This document shows positions 35,351 through 47,358 of a stretch of DNA of 64,000 nucleotides, one piece after another. Source of the DNA: Mariannaea sp. PMI_226 (lineage: Eukaryota > Ascomycota > Sordariomycetes > Hypocreales > Nectriaceae). Position 1 is the first letter of the stretch; the number at the start of each line of letters is the position of its first letter. The stretch is from NCBI GenBank assembly GCA_024336345.1, contig JANFOG010000001.1:5208001-5272000 (forward strand). The letters are read 5' to 3'. The notes beneath the pieces were generated by a model, which worked only from the letters and a program-made list of their open reading frames with translations, did not search any database and was not told the origin of the DNA. The position numbers were made by a program, and so were the translations under genes.

Positions 35351-36293
35351 AACATAAGCACCATATCTAAGACTTAATATTGAGATTAGAAAGCGGCACA
35401 TTTGTCATGATGATGTATGCAACTCATTCCTCCCGCATTCAAGAAAAGGTACCACCTCATACGACAAAACCCAAACGACAAAAATCCAAGCTCACTCTAT
35501 TACCGATCTACGCCTTGTAACTTTAATACTGTAGCAGTACCTTGGTCTTGCCAATATCCTTTCGAAATAAAATCCTCGTACAAAGAGTGATTATGACTGT
35601 CTAGTACATAAGAATCAACGCATGGTGCATCTGGGACAATACTAATCAGACCTCGGTTCTGGTAGCTTAACGTGCATACGTAGTGGTACCAATGGGTTCG
35701 ATAATAAAACAAAGGACCTGCAGATAACTCAATGTCTATCCAAAAAGAAAGGAGAGCAAAAAAAAGGAAGACGAAAAAAATAAAGCTGATGAGACTGGGA
35801 CTCGAACCCAGGAGGATTGCTCCATCAGGAATCTTGGGTTGTTAAGGTAACCTTAACCTGACGCCATAACCAACTCGGCCATCTCACCGGAGGATCTTGA
35901 GGACCCGGTTGAAAATTTGGCGGCTAAACCGGAGAGACACTTTTGTTCCAAGATGGCGAAGTAGCCGCCCCTCCTACTATCAAGACAGAAGACCTAGATA
36001 CGTACAACAAGGAGGATTGGTAAGGACTTATGCGACAATGAAATGACTGAGACGTCTTTACGAAATGCTACATAGGTCTAATCCCCCTTGATATTGTAGT
36101 AATATGAGCATACAGGTAGTGGCATAAGGTGTCCTCACAAGTCTGACTTGCAAAGCAAGGACGTGGGTATATCACTTACACAAATGTACACGAGATGGGA
36201 GCGAGCATTCACAACCACTTGGAACATTTTCGCAAGCACAAAACTTCATTTTATAACGTACTATTTAGTAAATATTCCACATAGAGACCTGCA
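35351..36293. other. Intergenic flanking tRNA-Leu
   Basis: Apart from the tRNA-Leu gene this region has no supported gene. It holds the 3' UTRs of two convergent genes (Pxp2-like and aldo-keto reductase). A run of T on the transcribed strand of the tRNA (A-rich at 35748-35780 on the plus strand) is a fitting RNA polymerase III terminator. Confidence 0.5.
35787..35888 (-). tRNA. tRNA-Leu (anticodon AAG) with intron
   Basis: On the minus strand the acceptor GGTGAGA (35888-35882) pairs with TCTCATC (35794-35788), with discriminator A at 35787. The D arm is GCC...GGC with AGTTGGTTAT in the loop. The anticodon stem is TCAGG/CCTGA with TT-AAG as the 5' part of the loop, so the anticodon is AAG. 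About 20 nt of intron follows position 37. The long class-II variable arm and T arm CTGGG-TTCGAGT-CCCAG fit tRNA-Leu. If the stem is shifted by one base the anticodon would read TAA, also Leu. Confidence 0.93.
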
Positions 36294-37439
36294 TCAAGCA
36301 GCCAAGAACTTTCGGGCGGACTTGATGGTATCTGTTGGCGCATCATCCTTGATAATGGTCCAAAGCCCATCAAGTCGGTCCGCAATCCAGGCATCCAGCG
36401 GTCCCCTTTCAATTTCAGCCAGCGTTTCCTCCAACTGCGCAACACTGCTGGCCCCGACAATCATCTCATCGCCCAAGTTGCCGTCGAGCTGCGAATGATA
36501 CCTGACCCAGCGATAGGCCAGCCCCGATCGGCTGATTCCAGACTCTTCTGACAGCTTTGCAAACTCTTCCAGCATCTTCATGTAGGAAGGCTTGTAATAC
36601 ATGTCCCGCAGGATTTTGCCAAAGGGGGTGGTCGGATCCCAGGATCCTTTTCCTTGCTCGATATATTCTGGAGTCTTCCCAAGCATGCCGGCCGCCATGG
36701 GCGAGTATGCTTGAATACGCATCCCGAGCTCACGCAGGGTGGGGAACAGAATAGTCTCATTTCGGCGAGCGGCAAGATTATAATTGCTCTGGTAAACGGT
36801 CGGGAGAACATAGCCCTTTGACTTGGCGTAGTTGTAGATTTCCAGAACTTGGTCCTTGGTAAAGTTGGAGACTCCAAATGCATCAAACTTTCCCTCAAGG
36901 TAGAGACTCTGGATCATCTCCATTTGTTCCTCTGCTGGAACTGTCTCATCTGGTGCGTGAAGTAAGTATGTTTGAACCTGAGGCCATAGATGTTAGATTT
37001 GCGAGGTTTGACCGGATAGGAAGAGTCCAATTTCGTGCAGCTAATACCTTTTCGCTCTTTAACGCCTTGAGGCTTTCATTTGCAAACTCGACAATCTTTC
37101 TGCCAGATCCTTCGACGATGCCAGTTGCTGCTTTGGTGGTGATTGCAAATTCCTGGGCTAAACCCTTGTCACCGATGGCCGTTTCCGACGCACCGTCTCC
37201 CTATTTGGGTGGAGCAAGCTCGTATTAGTCCAAGTCACCACTGATATATATATTGATTTTTTTTGGTTGATTGATCAGTTTGTACTTACATACATCCTGG
37301 CCGTATCGAGCGTGGGAACTCGGTACTTGCGGAGAGTGTCGAGCATTCCCAGCTGTCTCGCCTCATCCTCAGCTGTATTAACCCACGTATGGGTTCCTGC
37401 CGAGAGGTTGGCAGGCTTCTTCAGTGTAACATTGGACAT
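36294..37439 (-). CDS. Aldo-keto reductase (AKR7/aflatoxin-aldehyde-reductase-like), 328 aa
   Basis: Minus-strand exons are 37439-37290, 37200-37048 and 36977-36294 (introns 89 and 70 nt), 329 codons. The AKR catalytic tetrad is intact: Asp45 and Tyr50 in TLDTARMY, Lys73 in ITTKA and His108 in YLLHAPDE. Other family marks are KFDAFGVSNFTKDQVLEI, TVYQSNYNLAARRNE and YSPMAAGMLGK, with the C-terminal cofactor segment GDEMIVGASSVAQLEETL binding NADPH. Members reduce aldehydes and ketones with NADPH in the cytosol; the natural substrate is not evident. The gene is divergent from a bZIP-like regulator across a 591-bp region full of repeats, suggesting local regulation. Confidence 0.93.
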
Positions 37440-38030
37440 TTTGGATAAATTTCGTGTTCGCCCTAGAGCTTTGTAGAAGAGGAGTATAATAGGTTGTATG
37501 TAAAGACTGAGCTAACTGAGCTGTTTGTTTCTGATTTGCACTTTTGACCTTTCTCGACGCTTCAGTATTTATATATAGCCCTAAGTATGTGTATAAATAC
37601 ACATCCCCCTCCTGTTTAGATCATTCTGGTCTCCGGATGTTTGTAAGCTGCCATATCACCACTGCAATCAATTATGCCGACTCTTCGCAGAGTCGGTGAC
37701 TTGTATGCTTCATACTCTCAGTAGGCACGGACGAGGTACAGATGTTCTTAGTTAGGAAGCTAGACATATTCAGGTCGTCAGACTAGACATATCCAGTCAA
37801 AGCCGACCCGTAATTTGTCTATCAGCGAGTCTGTTGGTTGGCCTGTGGCTGTTGGTCAGCAAATCAGGTTAATAAGGCTGCCCCGCAATTTGTCTATTGC
37901 AAGGATGCTTCGGAGCTAGGAAGCCAGCCTATTGATCAGCAACCCGGATTCTTTCGCTTGTGAACCTTTTGACGTATTGACATCATTTCTTTCCAAGATA
38001 TTCAGGAATACCGCTCTGCCAGCAGTAGCT
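37440..38030. promoter_or_regulatory. Shared promoter of aldo-keto reductase and bZIP-like gene, with repeats
   Basis: The 591 bp between divergent ATGs contain an 8-bp inverted repeat with a 4-bp spacer at 37677-37696 (CCGACTCT TCGC AGAGTCGG). Two near-identical 14-mers CTAGACATATYCAG lie at 37760-37773 and 37783-37796, and two 16-mers CCCGYAATTTGTCTAT at 37807-37822 and 37882-37897. These are candidate transcription-factor sites; which factor binds is unknown. Confidence 0.55.
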
Positions 38031-39492
38031 ATGGGCACACCAGGACAACCGCGTCGTGGCCGTCCCCCTGTAGAGACGGCCCCCGAAGAACCAGAAACTG
38101 AACTTGGCGTATGTAGGCCCAGGCACAGGCACAGCTATTGTTCAAGCACGCTGAGCTAATCGGTCTAGACTCGGAGAACGAGGATGCGCCTGGCTCAAAG
38201 GGCCTACCGCACTCGAAAAACGATGGCTTTTGACCGTGAAAAAGAGCGCTCTGAAAGATTGGCTAATGCCTTGCAAAGGACTATTGGGGCTTTTGCGGCA
38301 TTTCAGCATCGAGTCATCCTTCAAGGGCAGAGCTCTCCGGAGCTTCTGGCGCATTTGGATAAGGTAGCCGGTGAGATGGCCACCGCTGTCCAAAATGTGA
38401 GGGATGATCTTCCTTCCCAGACTCCTCTGGTCACAGCATCGTCGCTGGAAGCTAGCCAAGGGCTGCAGGGACACTGGCAACCAGAGCCTGCGGTTTCTAC
38501 ATCGGGGCATTCTCGGCCTGGAAGCCAACCTAAGCAGTTATATGATTCTCAACATTCCATGGTATCGGTACTTCCACAGACAAGAAATCCAAACAAAGGA
38601 TCGTTCGAGGCCAGATTCTTCTCGGCTTGCATACAACGGACTATTGTCCTTTTGTTCAACGATGGCTATCATCACCAGGACTGGCTTCCCGCACTCTCCG
38701 TACCTCTCAAGCTGCTGGGGTTAGAACTGCTCAGGTCATCCACCATTGACAATCTTTCTTCATTCGGCTTTGACATCAAGGAATGCCACTTCCCTCCCAT
38801 CGCTGTTGCAAATCTGCCAACAATGTTTCGTGTTGTTGCTGGGGATAGCAAATTGGAGCCTAGGCTGAAGGCACCTTTTGTACAAAGGTTCCAGTTTGGG
38901 AAAACGAGGACCAAATTGCGGACGGACGACCCTGTGCTACAAGGAGAGTGGCTTGAAGCTGCAGATGTGGAGGAGTATCTACAAGAGAGAGGGATCGACA
39001 TACGACATATTGGCACAAGTACTACTGTTGGTATGGACACACGAGACCAGTCATCATCAGGATGGCAAATTGTTACCACCGTAAGTCATGATTGCCTTCC
39101 TGTTATCTTTATCTAACCCTCTCTGGTAGCGTAAATCCGGTGGCGACGATATTATGACCATGACACCCGATCTTGCTCATCTTGAGAAGGTGGATAATTC
39201 AGTTTTTGGATTGAGAAGCGATACGCGTACATTAGTTCCTGGTGTAGCATATCCGAGAGGAGTCCTCTCCAGTAATATGATGACAGCATTAGGACCGGAG
39301 GTGGAGAACTATTATAGCCAAAACGCTTCTCCCATGAGAATCATCATCGATATTGATGAGCTTATCCAAACGCTGGGGGCACATGCGGTATGCCTGGGCA
39401 ATATACCCGGTATTCGCAGCGAATCCGTCGATTACGCGATTCAGCGATCTATAACGAAACTCGAGAACATCGGGCAAGCAGCGATGACATGA
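38031..39492 (+). CDS. bZIP-like transcription factor (RLAQRAYR type), 450 aa
   Basis: Exons 38031-38108, 38169-39080 and 39130-39492 (introns 60 and 49 nt) sum to 451 codons. The N-terminus GTPGQPRRGRPP is an AT-hook-like basic patch. Residues about 27-45 hold a basic region TRRTRMRLAQRAYRTRKTM of the fungal QRAYRxRK class, in which the usual bZIP Asn is not at its normal place. The following helix (FDREKERSERLANALQRTI) has few leucines in heptad register, so dimerisation may be unusual. The rest resembles the large C-terminal domain seen in fungal bZIP-like regulators, without a known motif. It is likely nuclear. It is divergent from the aldo-keto reductase, a plausible target. Confidence 0.85.
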
Positions 39493-40643
39493 TGAAAGCA
39501 TGCCTTTTATCGAGAAGTATGCGTCCTCGCGCGCTACTTACCCAATGAACCCAGCTCCCATCAAGTAAGGAAGAGGACAATGGCCAAAATGAATGGAGTG
39601 TAATAATACAACGAGGTATGTCGACGCTTAGGTCCGAAAAAACGAATTCGCCATGTCTAAGGTGTTCTTGTTAACGGCTAGTAGTATCCTACATAGAATA
39701 CATGATGCTTCTCATGGATGCCGAATACGAAGATAGGATGCAGTGCCGGATTCCGGTCTCATGTTTGGCCCGGAGTCGCAAAAAACGAATCGTTGGTGGG
39801 CGAGCCAATGAGTGGCGGTCGGACCGGTCATGCGGAAGCTCAGAAATGAAGTCTGGTACAAGAGGCGTGTAATATAAATCAGATAAGGCCCTTGACAGTC
39901 ACGGGATCCGCATCTCGTAAACTACAGCTACAATATATATATAGACGAGGCGATGTGATTACATTGCACACACTCTGCGATTATTTGGTGAAACAACGCA
40001 TCTCAAGGTCACACCCCTTTTGGTGACCGAAAAGGGGTGAAATGGTAACAAGATCATGATCAAATGCGTCTACCTCGGTACCAGAGTCCAGCGAGAATAA
40101 TGTTATAGGCAGAGTGCCTACCGCTCAATATTGAGTGCAGAACGCCTTGTCATACGACGCTGCAGGTGACAATCCTAGAAAGGAGACTTGCTAATTGGCC
40201 CAGACTGCATCGATGTCTCGACTATTTCAGCGCAGCCACAGCCCTTAGCCTGATCTGGGGGCTGTAGTGGTGTGATGTGTGCCATGTCGCAAGAAGGCGA
40301 TAAGGCAAACTAATAAGACGAGCTGAGCTCTTCCAGCTTCTCGACATATGATGGTGCAAGAAAATGTCTTGGCAACCTCGACAGCTGGTTCACTAAGTTT
40401 TTAATGATGAGGCTGCTCGCGGTCTGTTGTGTATATACAGGCCTTGGGGGCCATGAATAGGGAGTATGAGGTTCGCAACATACCGAGAAAAGGCCTCAAT
40501 GACCACGCCAACATCCCGATATCGAAGACACGAAAGCCTACCTATTCTCTAAACAAAAAATAAAATAAAATAAACTCCTTTGTGACACTTTATTCCTTTC
40601 AGCTCGCGCTTATTTTGTATTCCCTTCGCCGCCGAAACCGGCC
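39493..40643. other. Intergenic, promoter of the duplicated-ectodomain membrane protein gene
   Basis: About 1.15 kb without a supported gene. It includes a palindromic pair of CCCCT/AGGGG elements at 40012-40039, listed separately, and an AT-rich stretch (about 40552-40572) some 70 bp before the ATG. Confidence 0.5.
40012..40039. promoter_or_regulatory. Inverted repeat containing two STRE-type CCCCT elements
   Basis: CACCCCTTTT (40012-40021) and its exact complement AAAAGGGGTG (40030-40039) flank an 8-bp spacer. A second, nested palindrome GGTCAC/GTGACC overlaps it (40007-40012 and 40023-40028). CCCCT is the core of the stress-response element bound by Msn2/4 and Seb1-type C2H2 factors; use here is inferred. 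Confidence 0.45.
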
Positions 40644-43600
40644 ATGGCCTTTTTGACTGATCCCCTTACTATGACTACCACATCAAGCTACCCAACTGCC
40701 TTGACCGCACTAACCACCATCTTCACGCCGCCCGACTTTTGTACACCTTATGTTGATGCTTCAAGCTGGCTCGTCTCCCTGGAAGAGTCCGGTCTATCGT
40801 CATGCTTCCCGGGGCACCCTTCCGTGGCAGGGCTGATTCACTCAGTCTATTATTCTCCAGCCATCTGTCCGTTTGGCTACACCGTTGATTGCTTGCGATT
40901 CAATAGCAATCAGGGGCCACCTTTACAAAGCGGGGAGACAGCAGCAATATGCTGTCCCAGGTGCGCAACCAAAGCGTGGGTTTTCTCAGAACCTTTTGCC
41001 CAACTGATGCCTCCGTAATAGCTCCTTTCACTGCGCACCATACGACCCCTTGGACTGCATCTCAACCAGAACAGGCCCCAATTCAACAAGAGAGGATGCT
41101 GTCTATGTTCAAATCAGATGGAAGGAATCTGACCTGTCGTTGTTTGAGACGCCACCTTTAAAGCCAGGGGCCCTCACCAGTCGTCGTCATTCTGGGTGGG
41201 ATCCTGACAGCTCACTCTTGTCCGTATACACTTTCCCCCCGGATTGTTCGTTATCAACCAGTACCTGGCTGGAAGGAAGCGAAACAACTTGTAACCCGCT
41301 AACGGGGAATTACTATTCGCCTGCCATCTGTCCAGATGGATGGACAGCCGCCTACACTCGGCCGCTGGACGGAAACGGACCTCCTGAGGAACCTGATGAG
41401 ACGGCAATGTATTGTTGCCCAAGGTACGTCAGAAACAACATTTACCAACTCACTGCTGAACCTCAATTTAATATTCATATATAGCGGATTGAAGTCGATA
41501 TCTGGCGACGGCTGCGGAGAAGGTGCCTGCATCTCTACTGCACTTGTTCGGGTCAAGTCGAGTTACTCCATCAAGCTCCTCATGTCACGGCGCGCAGTCC
41601 AGATCCGCTGGGCATCATCAGATCTTTCCAAGCTTCAAACACATCCACTGACTCCTGGAATGACGCTGGCCACTCACTTTCCATCCTCCAACTACTCAGT
41701 TCTCCCCACCCTTTACGATCGCGATCAGGTTCGCATCTCGCTTGCCTTCATCCCGCTGATACTTGCCATCCTTGGAGTGGCTGGTGCAACTATGGTCCTG
41801 AAATTAAGACAAAGGTCCCCACCCTCAGCTTTTCAAGATCAGTTCTTCAGACCGTGGATTCTCAAGCGGAGGATCATGATTCTTCTCATCGGCTTCATGC
41901 TGTCCGCCATCGTCCTAGTCGAGCTATCTTGCCATATGCTCCCGGAACCTAATGATGTCCAATATGTCACTCTATCTTCTCGAAGCCTTACGAAAGTCGT
42001 CATCTCTGAGGTAACCATAGAACGTACCCAACTGAGCTCGCGATCCAAATATGACGTATCATGCGACATTGAGGGGGATTACACTGTGTCCCGTCTTACT
42101 ACACAGTAAGTGATTGACGTTTGTGTTGCTCGTCTCCATTCAACGATCTCTTAGTTTCTAAATTTTTACGTTTATGTAGGAATCATGGAAAAACGATAAT
42201 AAGTCCAGTGACTGTCGCTGCCACTTCACTCGGAGCCGAAATATATACCGTCTGCCGAGTCCTTGGTGAGAGAGTCGAATTACCAACTTGCCGGGAACCG
42301 CCTACCGCTCCGCCACCTGAGGACTTTCTAAACGACACCTCTCCGGCAGTCAAACGGGGTTATGTTGTTGGTACTATCGTTCCACCTCTTGTGTCCAGCG
42401 TGTTTGGCATCCCGTGGAAGATCCTGGCAATTCATGCCTCCTCACTTGAGCCGTTCCGTTCATTGGCACGTCCAAGAGGGTCTCATATGTCCTCTTTCTT
42501 ACGCCAATATGATGGCTTTGGCGCTCTTCTGGCGCCGCTCCCTGCTATATGCTGGATTATGACTTACACCACAGCGATCTTGGCACCACTGGCCGCCGAA
42601 GGCTGGAACATCAAGCTGGAAGGGACCTGTGACGAATCTAGAAGCGAGGGATGCGCACCAGTGGTCATTGTCTCACCTGTAGTTGTTCGAGTGATTGAGG
42701 CATTTTTAGCTCTCAACATCATCCTCGCCATTGGTATTCTGATCATTCTAAGCTTCTGGTCAACGAAACTCAGAGCAGACCCAAGGAGCATTTTGGGGAT
42801 TGCGAGCCTATCTCACTCGACTCAATTTCTTGACCTGTTTCAATCGTATCCTAAAACGGCCAGTTGGTGGAAGTTCTGGAAGACGGAAGAGCGGCAATTT
42901 TCCCAGGTCACACTGCATTATGGCTACTCCAGAGCTGATGAGAATGAACTGCAAGATTTTGGGATTCTTGTTGACGGTGCTGTTCAGAAGCCTACACAGT
43001 TGGTTCATCGATTGCCAGAGGTCCGTCGGCAAACCTCACGCCATGTTCCAGTCAAGACTGTGGTCACTTTGAGCCTGTTCACCCTAGGCTTGATAGCCTT
43101 TGAAGTCATCATGATATACTACAGGTTGACCCCAGACAATCAAGCTCTGGGTCGATTTCTCAGTAACCAATCGTTTGGTCCGCGATTTCTCTTTTCTATT
43201 ATTGGCGTAGTAATCAACTTTTTCTGGGTTGCAATCTTCAAAAGTATGTCTCTCCTTTTAAACGTTTACTAATCCCTGTGATGTGCAGTTGTAGACTAAC
43301 TGGCACTCATCAGAATACCTTTTGTTTGCTTCTTTTCTGGAACTCGCCGGTGGACCTAGCAAATATTCCAAAACAATTGCTCTTCCATACGCGTCAGACT
43401 CGTACACGCACTTCTTCTCAAGCTTTGCCACTCAGCGAATCTTAGCCATCGCAATCTCCTTTAGTACTGTACTCAGCGACTTTCTCCCCCTCACGCTCGC
43501 CAACGTCCCTTTCGGTCGGACAACTACATGGGACGCATACGTAATTTCTACTTGGGTGTCCGTTGGGCTCGTCGGCTTCATGATCGCCATTCTTCTTGCC

Positions 43601-43897
43601 ATGATTGGTATGATACTTTTCCGACCCTCTAACGGGTATATCGCCACCAAGAGGGTGCAAAAAAATCCGATCACATTCATTCTCTACACACTCAGCCATT
43701 CTTCTGGCTTGATGGTTTGGCTTCACTCGTTGTCACTGCTAAGCGCTAGTGAGCGCAATGAGAGGGTGGGGAGATTGAAGCTATTGTATGAGCTCGTTGA
43801 GATTGGCCACCAAGGCCAGGATTGGGAGAATAGTTTTAAGCCACGTATTGAGGTTGTTGGTGGTGATGTGAGAAGCGGTGATGATAAGCAAGGATGA
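40644..43897 (+). CDS. Multi-pass DUF3433-like membrane protein with duplicated Cys-rich ectodomain, 995 aa
   Basis: Exons 40644-40960, 41022-41423, 41485-42105, 42180-43243 and 43314-43897 sum to 996 codons. The N-terminal part holds two related Cys-rich units. Unit 1 has VYYSPAICPFGYT...ETAAICCPSSFHC (about residues 70-110) and unit 2 has NYYSPAICPDGWT...ETAMYCCPSGL (about 215-245). Each is cut by a 61-nt intron at exactly the same place, within CCPS. Membrane helices follow from about residue 330 (ISLAFIPLILAILGVAGATMV, ILLIGFMLSAIVLVEL), then GYVVGTIVPPLVSSVFGIPW, LAPLPAICWIMTYTTAILAP, FLALNIILAIGILIILSFW and several more to the C-terminus. This layout resembles fungal DUF3433 proteins. 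The two units probably face the cell surface. Function is unknown. Confidence 0.87.
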
Positions 43898-44710
43898 TGA
43901 TTGTGACTGTGTAAATACAGACTTGGAAATAAATAGTACTCTTGATAACTTTTTAATTAGCCAGCCAGCCATTTACCTAATAAAATCTACTTTGAAAGGT
44001 CTAAGACTAGCATATGAATAGTATTCTTATAATCCATCTTGTTATTCACGATGAGTCATTATTTCTGCTTGTTATCATCGCTCAAATAACAGGCCTTTAA
44101 AGATTAAGCAACAAACATCTTTTATAAAACTAGCTTCTACTTAGGTAGCTATCAAGAGACTCAGTCTAAAAAATGGTCGTTGAGTATGCAACTAGACTTA
44201 TCCTTTTCTTCTTCCTTTTTTTTTCCTTGTATACACGAGCGAGACTCTTCTAGATGCCCAGTTGTAACCAATCAAATCGGCTCCCCGTAGTAACCAGAGA
44301 CGTTTCTCTCTCCTACGCGAGTAAATTGTTTAGACTATTTAGGCTATATATCTCATTTAGTTGTCCACTAACTTATATCTTGGACCTTTGGCAGTTGCTA
44401 ATCATAATCATCCTCGTCTCCCAGGAGAGTCTCACACAGGGGAGGCGTCGGAAGCGTTCCAATTGGCCGGGGAACTTGTAGCGGGTCGGCTGCCCATGGA
44501 CGCTTTCCGATTGGCCACAACCAAAGAGTAGCGGTGACGAGAACCTCACGCTATGGACGTGTTGCACTAACGCTGGAGTCCAGCGCATCAACACTTGTTT
44601 CAATCATTAAATATTCCGTCCTCCTGGACTTATTCATCATCAACTTGCCCCAGTTTGCGACTAACTGGTCAAGGTTGAATTTCGCTCTCTTCACTCTCGT
44701 TCACTGTGCA
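43898..44710. other. Intergenic, promoter of GH3 beta-glucosidase
   Basis: About 0.8 kb, AT-rich from 43918 to 44250. No gene is supported. Confidence 0.5.
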
Positions 44711-47358
44711 ATGCGGTTGTCAAGTCTTGTTCTCGATGCTCTAACGCTGCTGCCAGGCACCTCAGCACATCCCAGCTCGCCCGATATCCGCCCGCCGTGT
44801 AAGTCTCAGAACATGGGTTTAGATATCATTCGTTTGCGGTTTGGTTATTAATCTTTTCCTCTAGCTCGGAAATTCGGTAGCGAAGCTTGGAAGACTGCCC
44901 ATGCCAAGGCGCATGCTTTCGTCGACCAGCTGACGTTGGAAGAAAAAGTAAACATCACCAGAGGCTTCGCCAGCGATGACAATTCTTGCGTGGGAAACAC
45001 AGGGTCCATTCCTCGCTTAGGATGGCAAGGAATGTGTCTGCATGATGCCGCCAACGGAGTTAGGGCGACAGACTTTGTCAACTCCTACCCGTCAGCAGTA
45101 CATGTGGGGGCAGCCTGGGACAAAAATCTTACCTACTGGCGAGGATTACACATGGGAAACGAGTTTAGGACCAAGGGAGGTGAGTTCAGTCCTAGAAAAT
45201 TGCATTAGCGCCTGAGTTGCTAACGGAGGGTAGTGAATGTCCTGCTTGGCCCAAATGCCGGCCCGCTGGGCAGATCACCTCTAGGTGGACGGAACTGGGA
45301 GGGTTTCTCAGTTGATCCGTATCTTTCAGGTAAACTGACTGCCGAGACTGTGAGGGGTCACCAAGACGCTGGCGTTATCGCAAATGTCAAGGTAAGATTT
45401 TCATAGGGATGCGTCCCAACACCAGTCAGTTTTTGGTCCGCTGACAATAATATTTTCCACCCAGCATCTCATTGGCAATGAACAAGAAACTCATAGGCGC
45501 CCCTACTATGGCGTTGAAGCCGTCTCTTCCAACATTGACGACAAAACCCTGCATGAGTACTACCTGTGGCCCTTCGTTGATGGCCTTGAAGCTGGTGCTG
45601 CCTCTGTCATGTGCTCTTACAATCGCATAAATGGCACTTACGGCTGCGAGAATAATAGGTTGATGAATGAAATTCTAAAGACTGAGCTTAATTTTCCTGG
45701 CTTTGTACTCCTTGATTGGAATGCCCAGCACAATATCCAAAGCGCCAACAGAGGTTTGGACATGGTGATGCCTTCCGGTGGGTCCTGGGGCGATAACCTC
45801 ACGGATGCTGTGCTTAATCGTACAGTTAGCGAAGAGAGGGTTACCGATATGGCAAACAGGTTAGCAAATCCTACCTGTGTCCATGAGGTGTTAGCGTGAC
45901 TAATGTGGGACAGGATTCTCGCGGCTTGGTATCTTGTTGGCCAAGACGACCCAGGATACCCAGCTCCAGGCGTTGGCATGAAACCTCTCACTCTACCTCA
46001 TGAAAAAGTCGATGCTCGTGTCGCTGAGTCGAAGGAGACGTTGCTCCAGGGCGCAGTTGCTGGGCACGTCCTGGTGAAAAATGAGAATGGAACTCTGCCA
46101 TTTTCAGCCAAGCCCCAGATGCTCTCTATTTTCGGCTACGATGCCACGGTTCCAAAGACCAAGAATACGGATATCTTGTTTCAGCTAGGATACATGTCAT
46201 CTCCGGAAATGGGCCAGGCTGTCCTGGGCACAGAGCAGCAGTTCGACCAAGCCGCAAGGGGAGGCACCATTATTATGGGAGGGCGTGCTGCTGCCAACTC
46301 GCCAGGATACATTAGTGATGTGAGTGGGTTTTCTTTTTTTTTTTCACATTGCGGCCTATTTCTCACAACTGACAATAATGGAATAGCCCTTGAGTGCTAT
46401 CCAGCAGAGGGCAGTGAGAGACAACACCTGGGTCAACTGGGATCTCTCATCATCTGACCCAGAGGTCAACGCAGCTAGTGACGCCTGCTTGGTCTTTATC
46501 AACGCCATGTCCACCGAAGGTTGGGACCGTACTGGCCTCCGAGATGACTATAGTGACGGTTTGGTTCTTAACGTAGCCTCAAAATGTGCCAACACCATCG
46601 TGGTGATCCACACTGTAGGCATTCGCCTCGTTGACCAATGGATTGAGCATCCAAACATCACAGCAACCATTATCGCGCATCTTCCTGGTCAGGACAGCGG
46701 GAATGCCCTCGTGAAGCTTCTCTACGGAGAGGCCCAGTTCTCCGGAAAACTGCCGTATACAATGGCTAGAAACGAGAGCGACTATCCAGTGTATGCCCCT
46801 TGTCGGCGGCGTGACGAGAAGGATTTCGACCCTCAGTGTGACTTTACTGAAGGAGTGTATCTTGATTACCGCGCATTCGATGCAAAAGGCCTCACGCCGC
46901 GTTTCGAGTTTGGTTTTGGCCTAAGCTATACCAAGTTTGAGTACACCAACATGAATGTTCGCGTCAGCAAGGTAATTTCTGATCTGACTGAGGGCGGGGA
47001 CGTCTGGAGGCCGTTGGCCACCGTTAGAGCAACGATAAAGAACATTGGCCACTTCCCTGGCGAAGAAATTGCCCAACTCTACGTCAGAATCCCCGGCGGT
47101 CCCCCGAAGCAGCTACGTGGCTTTGAGAAAATAGCACTAGAGGTGGACGGGTCAAGGTCGGTGGAGTTTGAACTTCTCCACCGTGACCTGAGCGTTTGGG
47201 ATGTTGCGTCTCAGCGATGGATTTTGAAGCCAGGCGATTACAGCATCTTCATTGGTGCCAGCAGTCGCGATATCAGATTGTCTGAGAGCCTCCGGGTGCC
47301 AGTATCACAGAAATCTGGACTGCCAGGGATAGTCGAGAACCAGCTCGAGTTTGTGTAA
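44711..47358 (+). CDS. Secreted GH3 beta-glucosidase-like protein, 6 exons, 777 aa
   Basis: Exons 44711-44798, 44865-45179, 45234-45391, 45465-45859, 45914-46319 and 46387-47358 sum to 778 codons. [20 protein letters not shown] is a plausible but weakly hydrophobic signal peptide. The GH3 N-terminal barrel shows [33 protein letters not shown] and [11 protein letters not shown]. The nucleophile Asp271 is present, but the usual SDW reads LDW ([10 protein letters not shown]). The acid/base candidate is Glu498 in MSTEGWDR. The C-terminal fibronectin-III-like domain ([40 protein letters not shown]) is complete. Several N-glycosylation sequons (NLT, NRT, NGT) agree with secretion. Such enzymes release glucose from cellobiose or aryl glucosides; the Ser-to-Leu change may alter the substrate. 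Confidence 0.92.
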
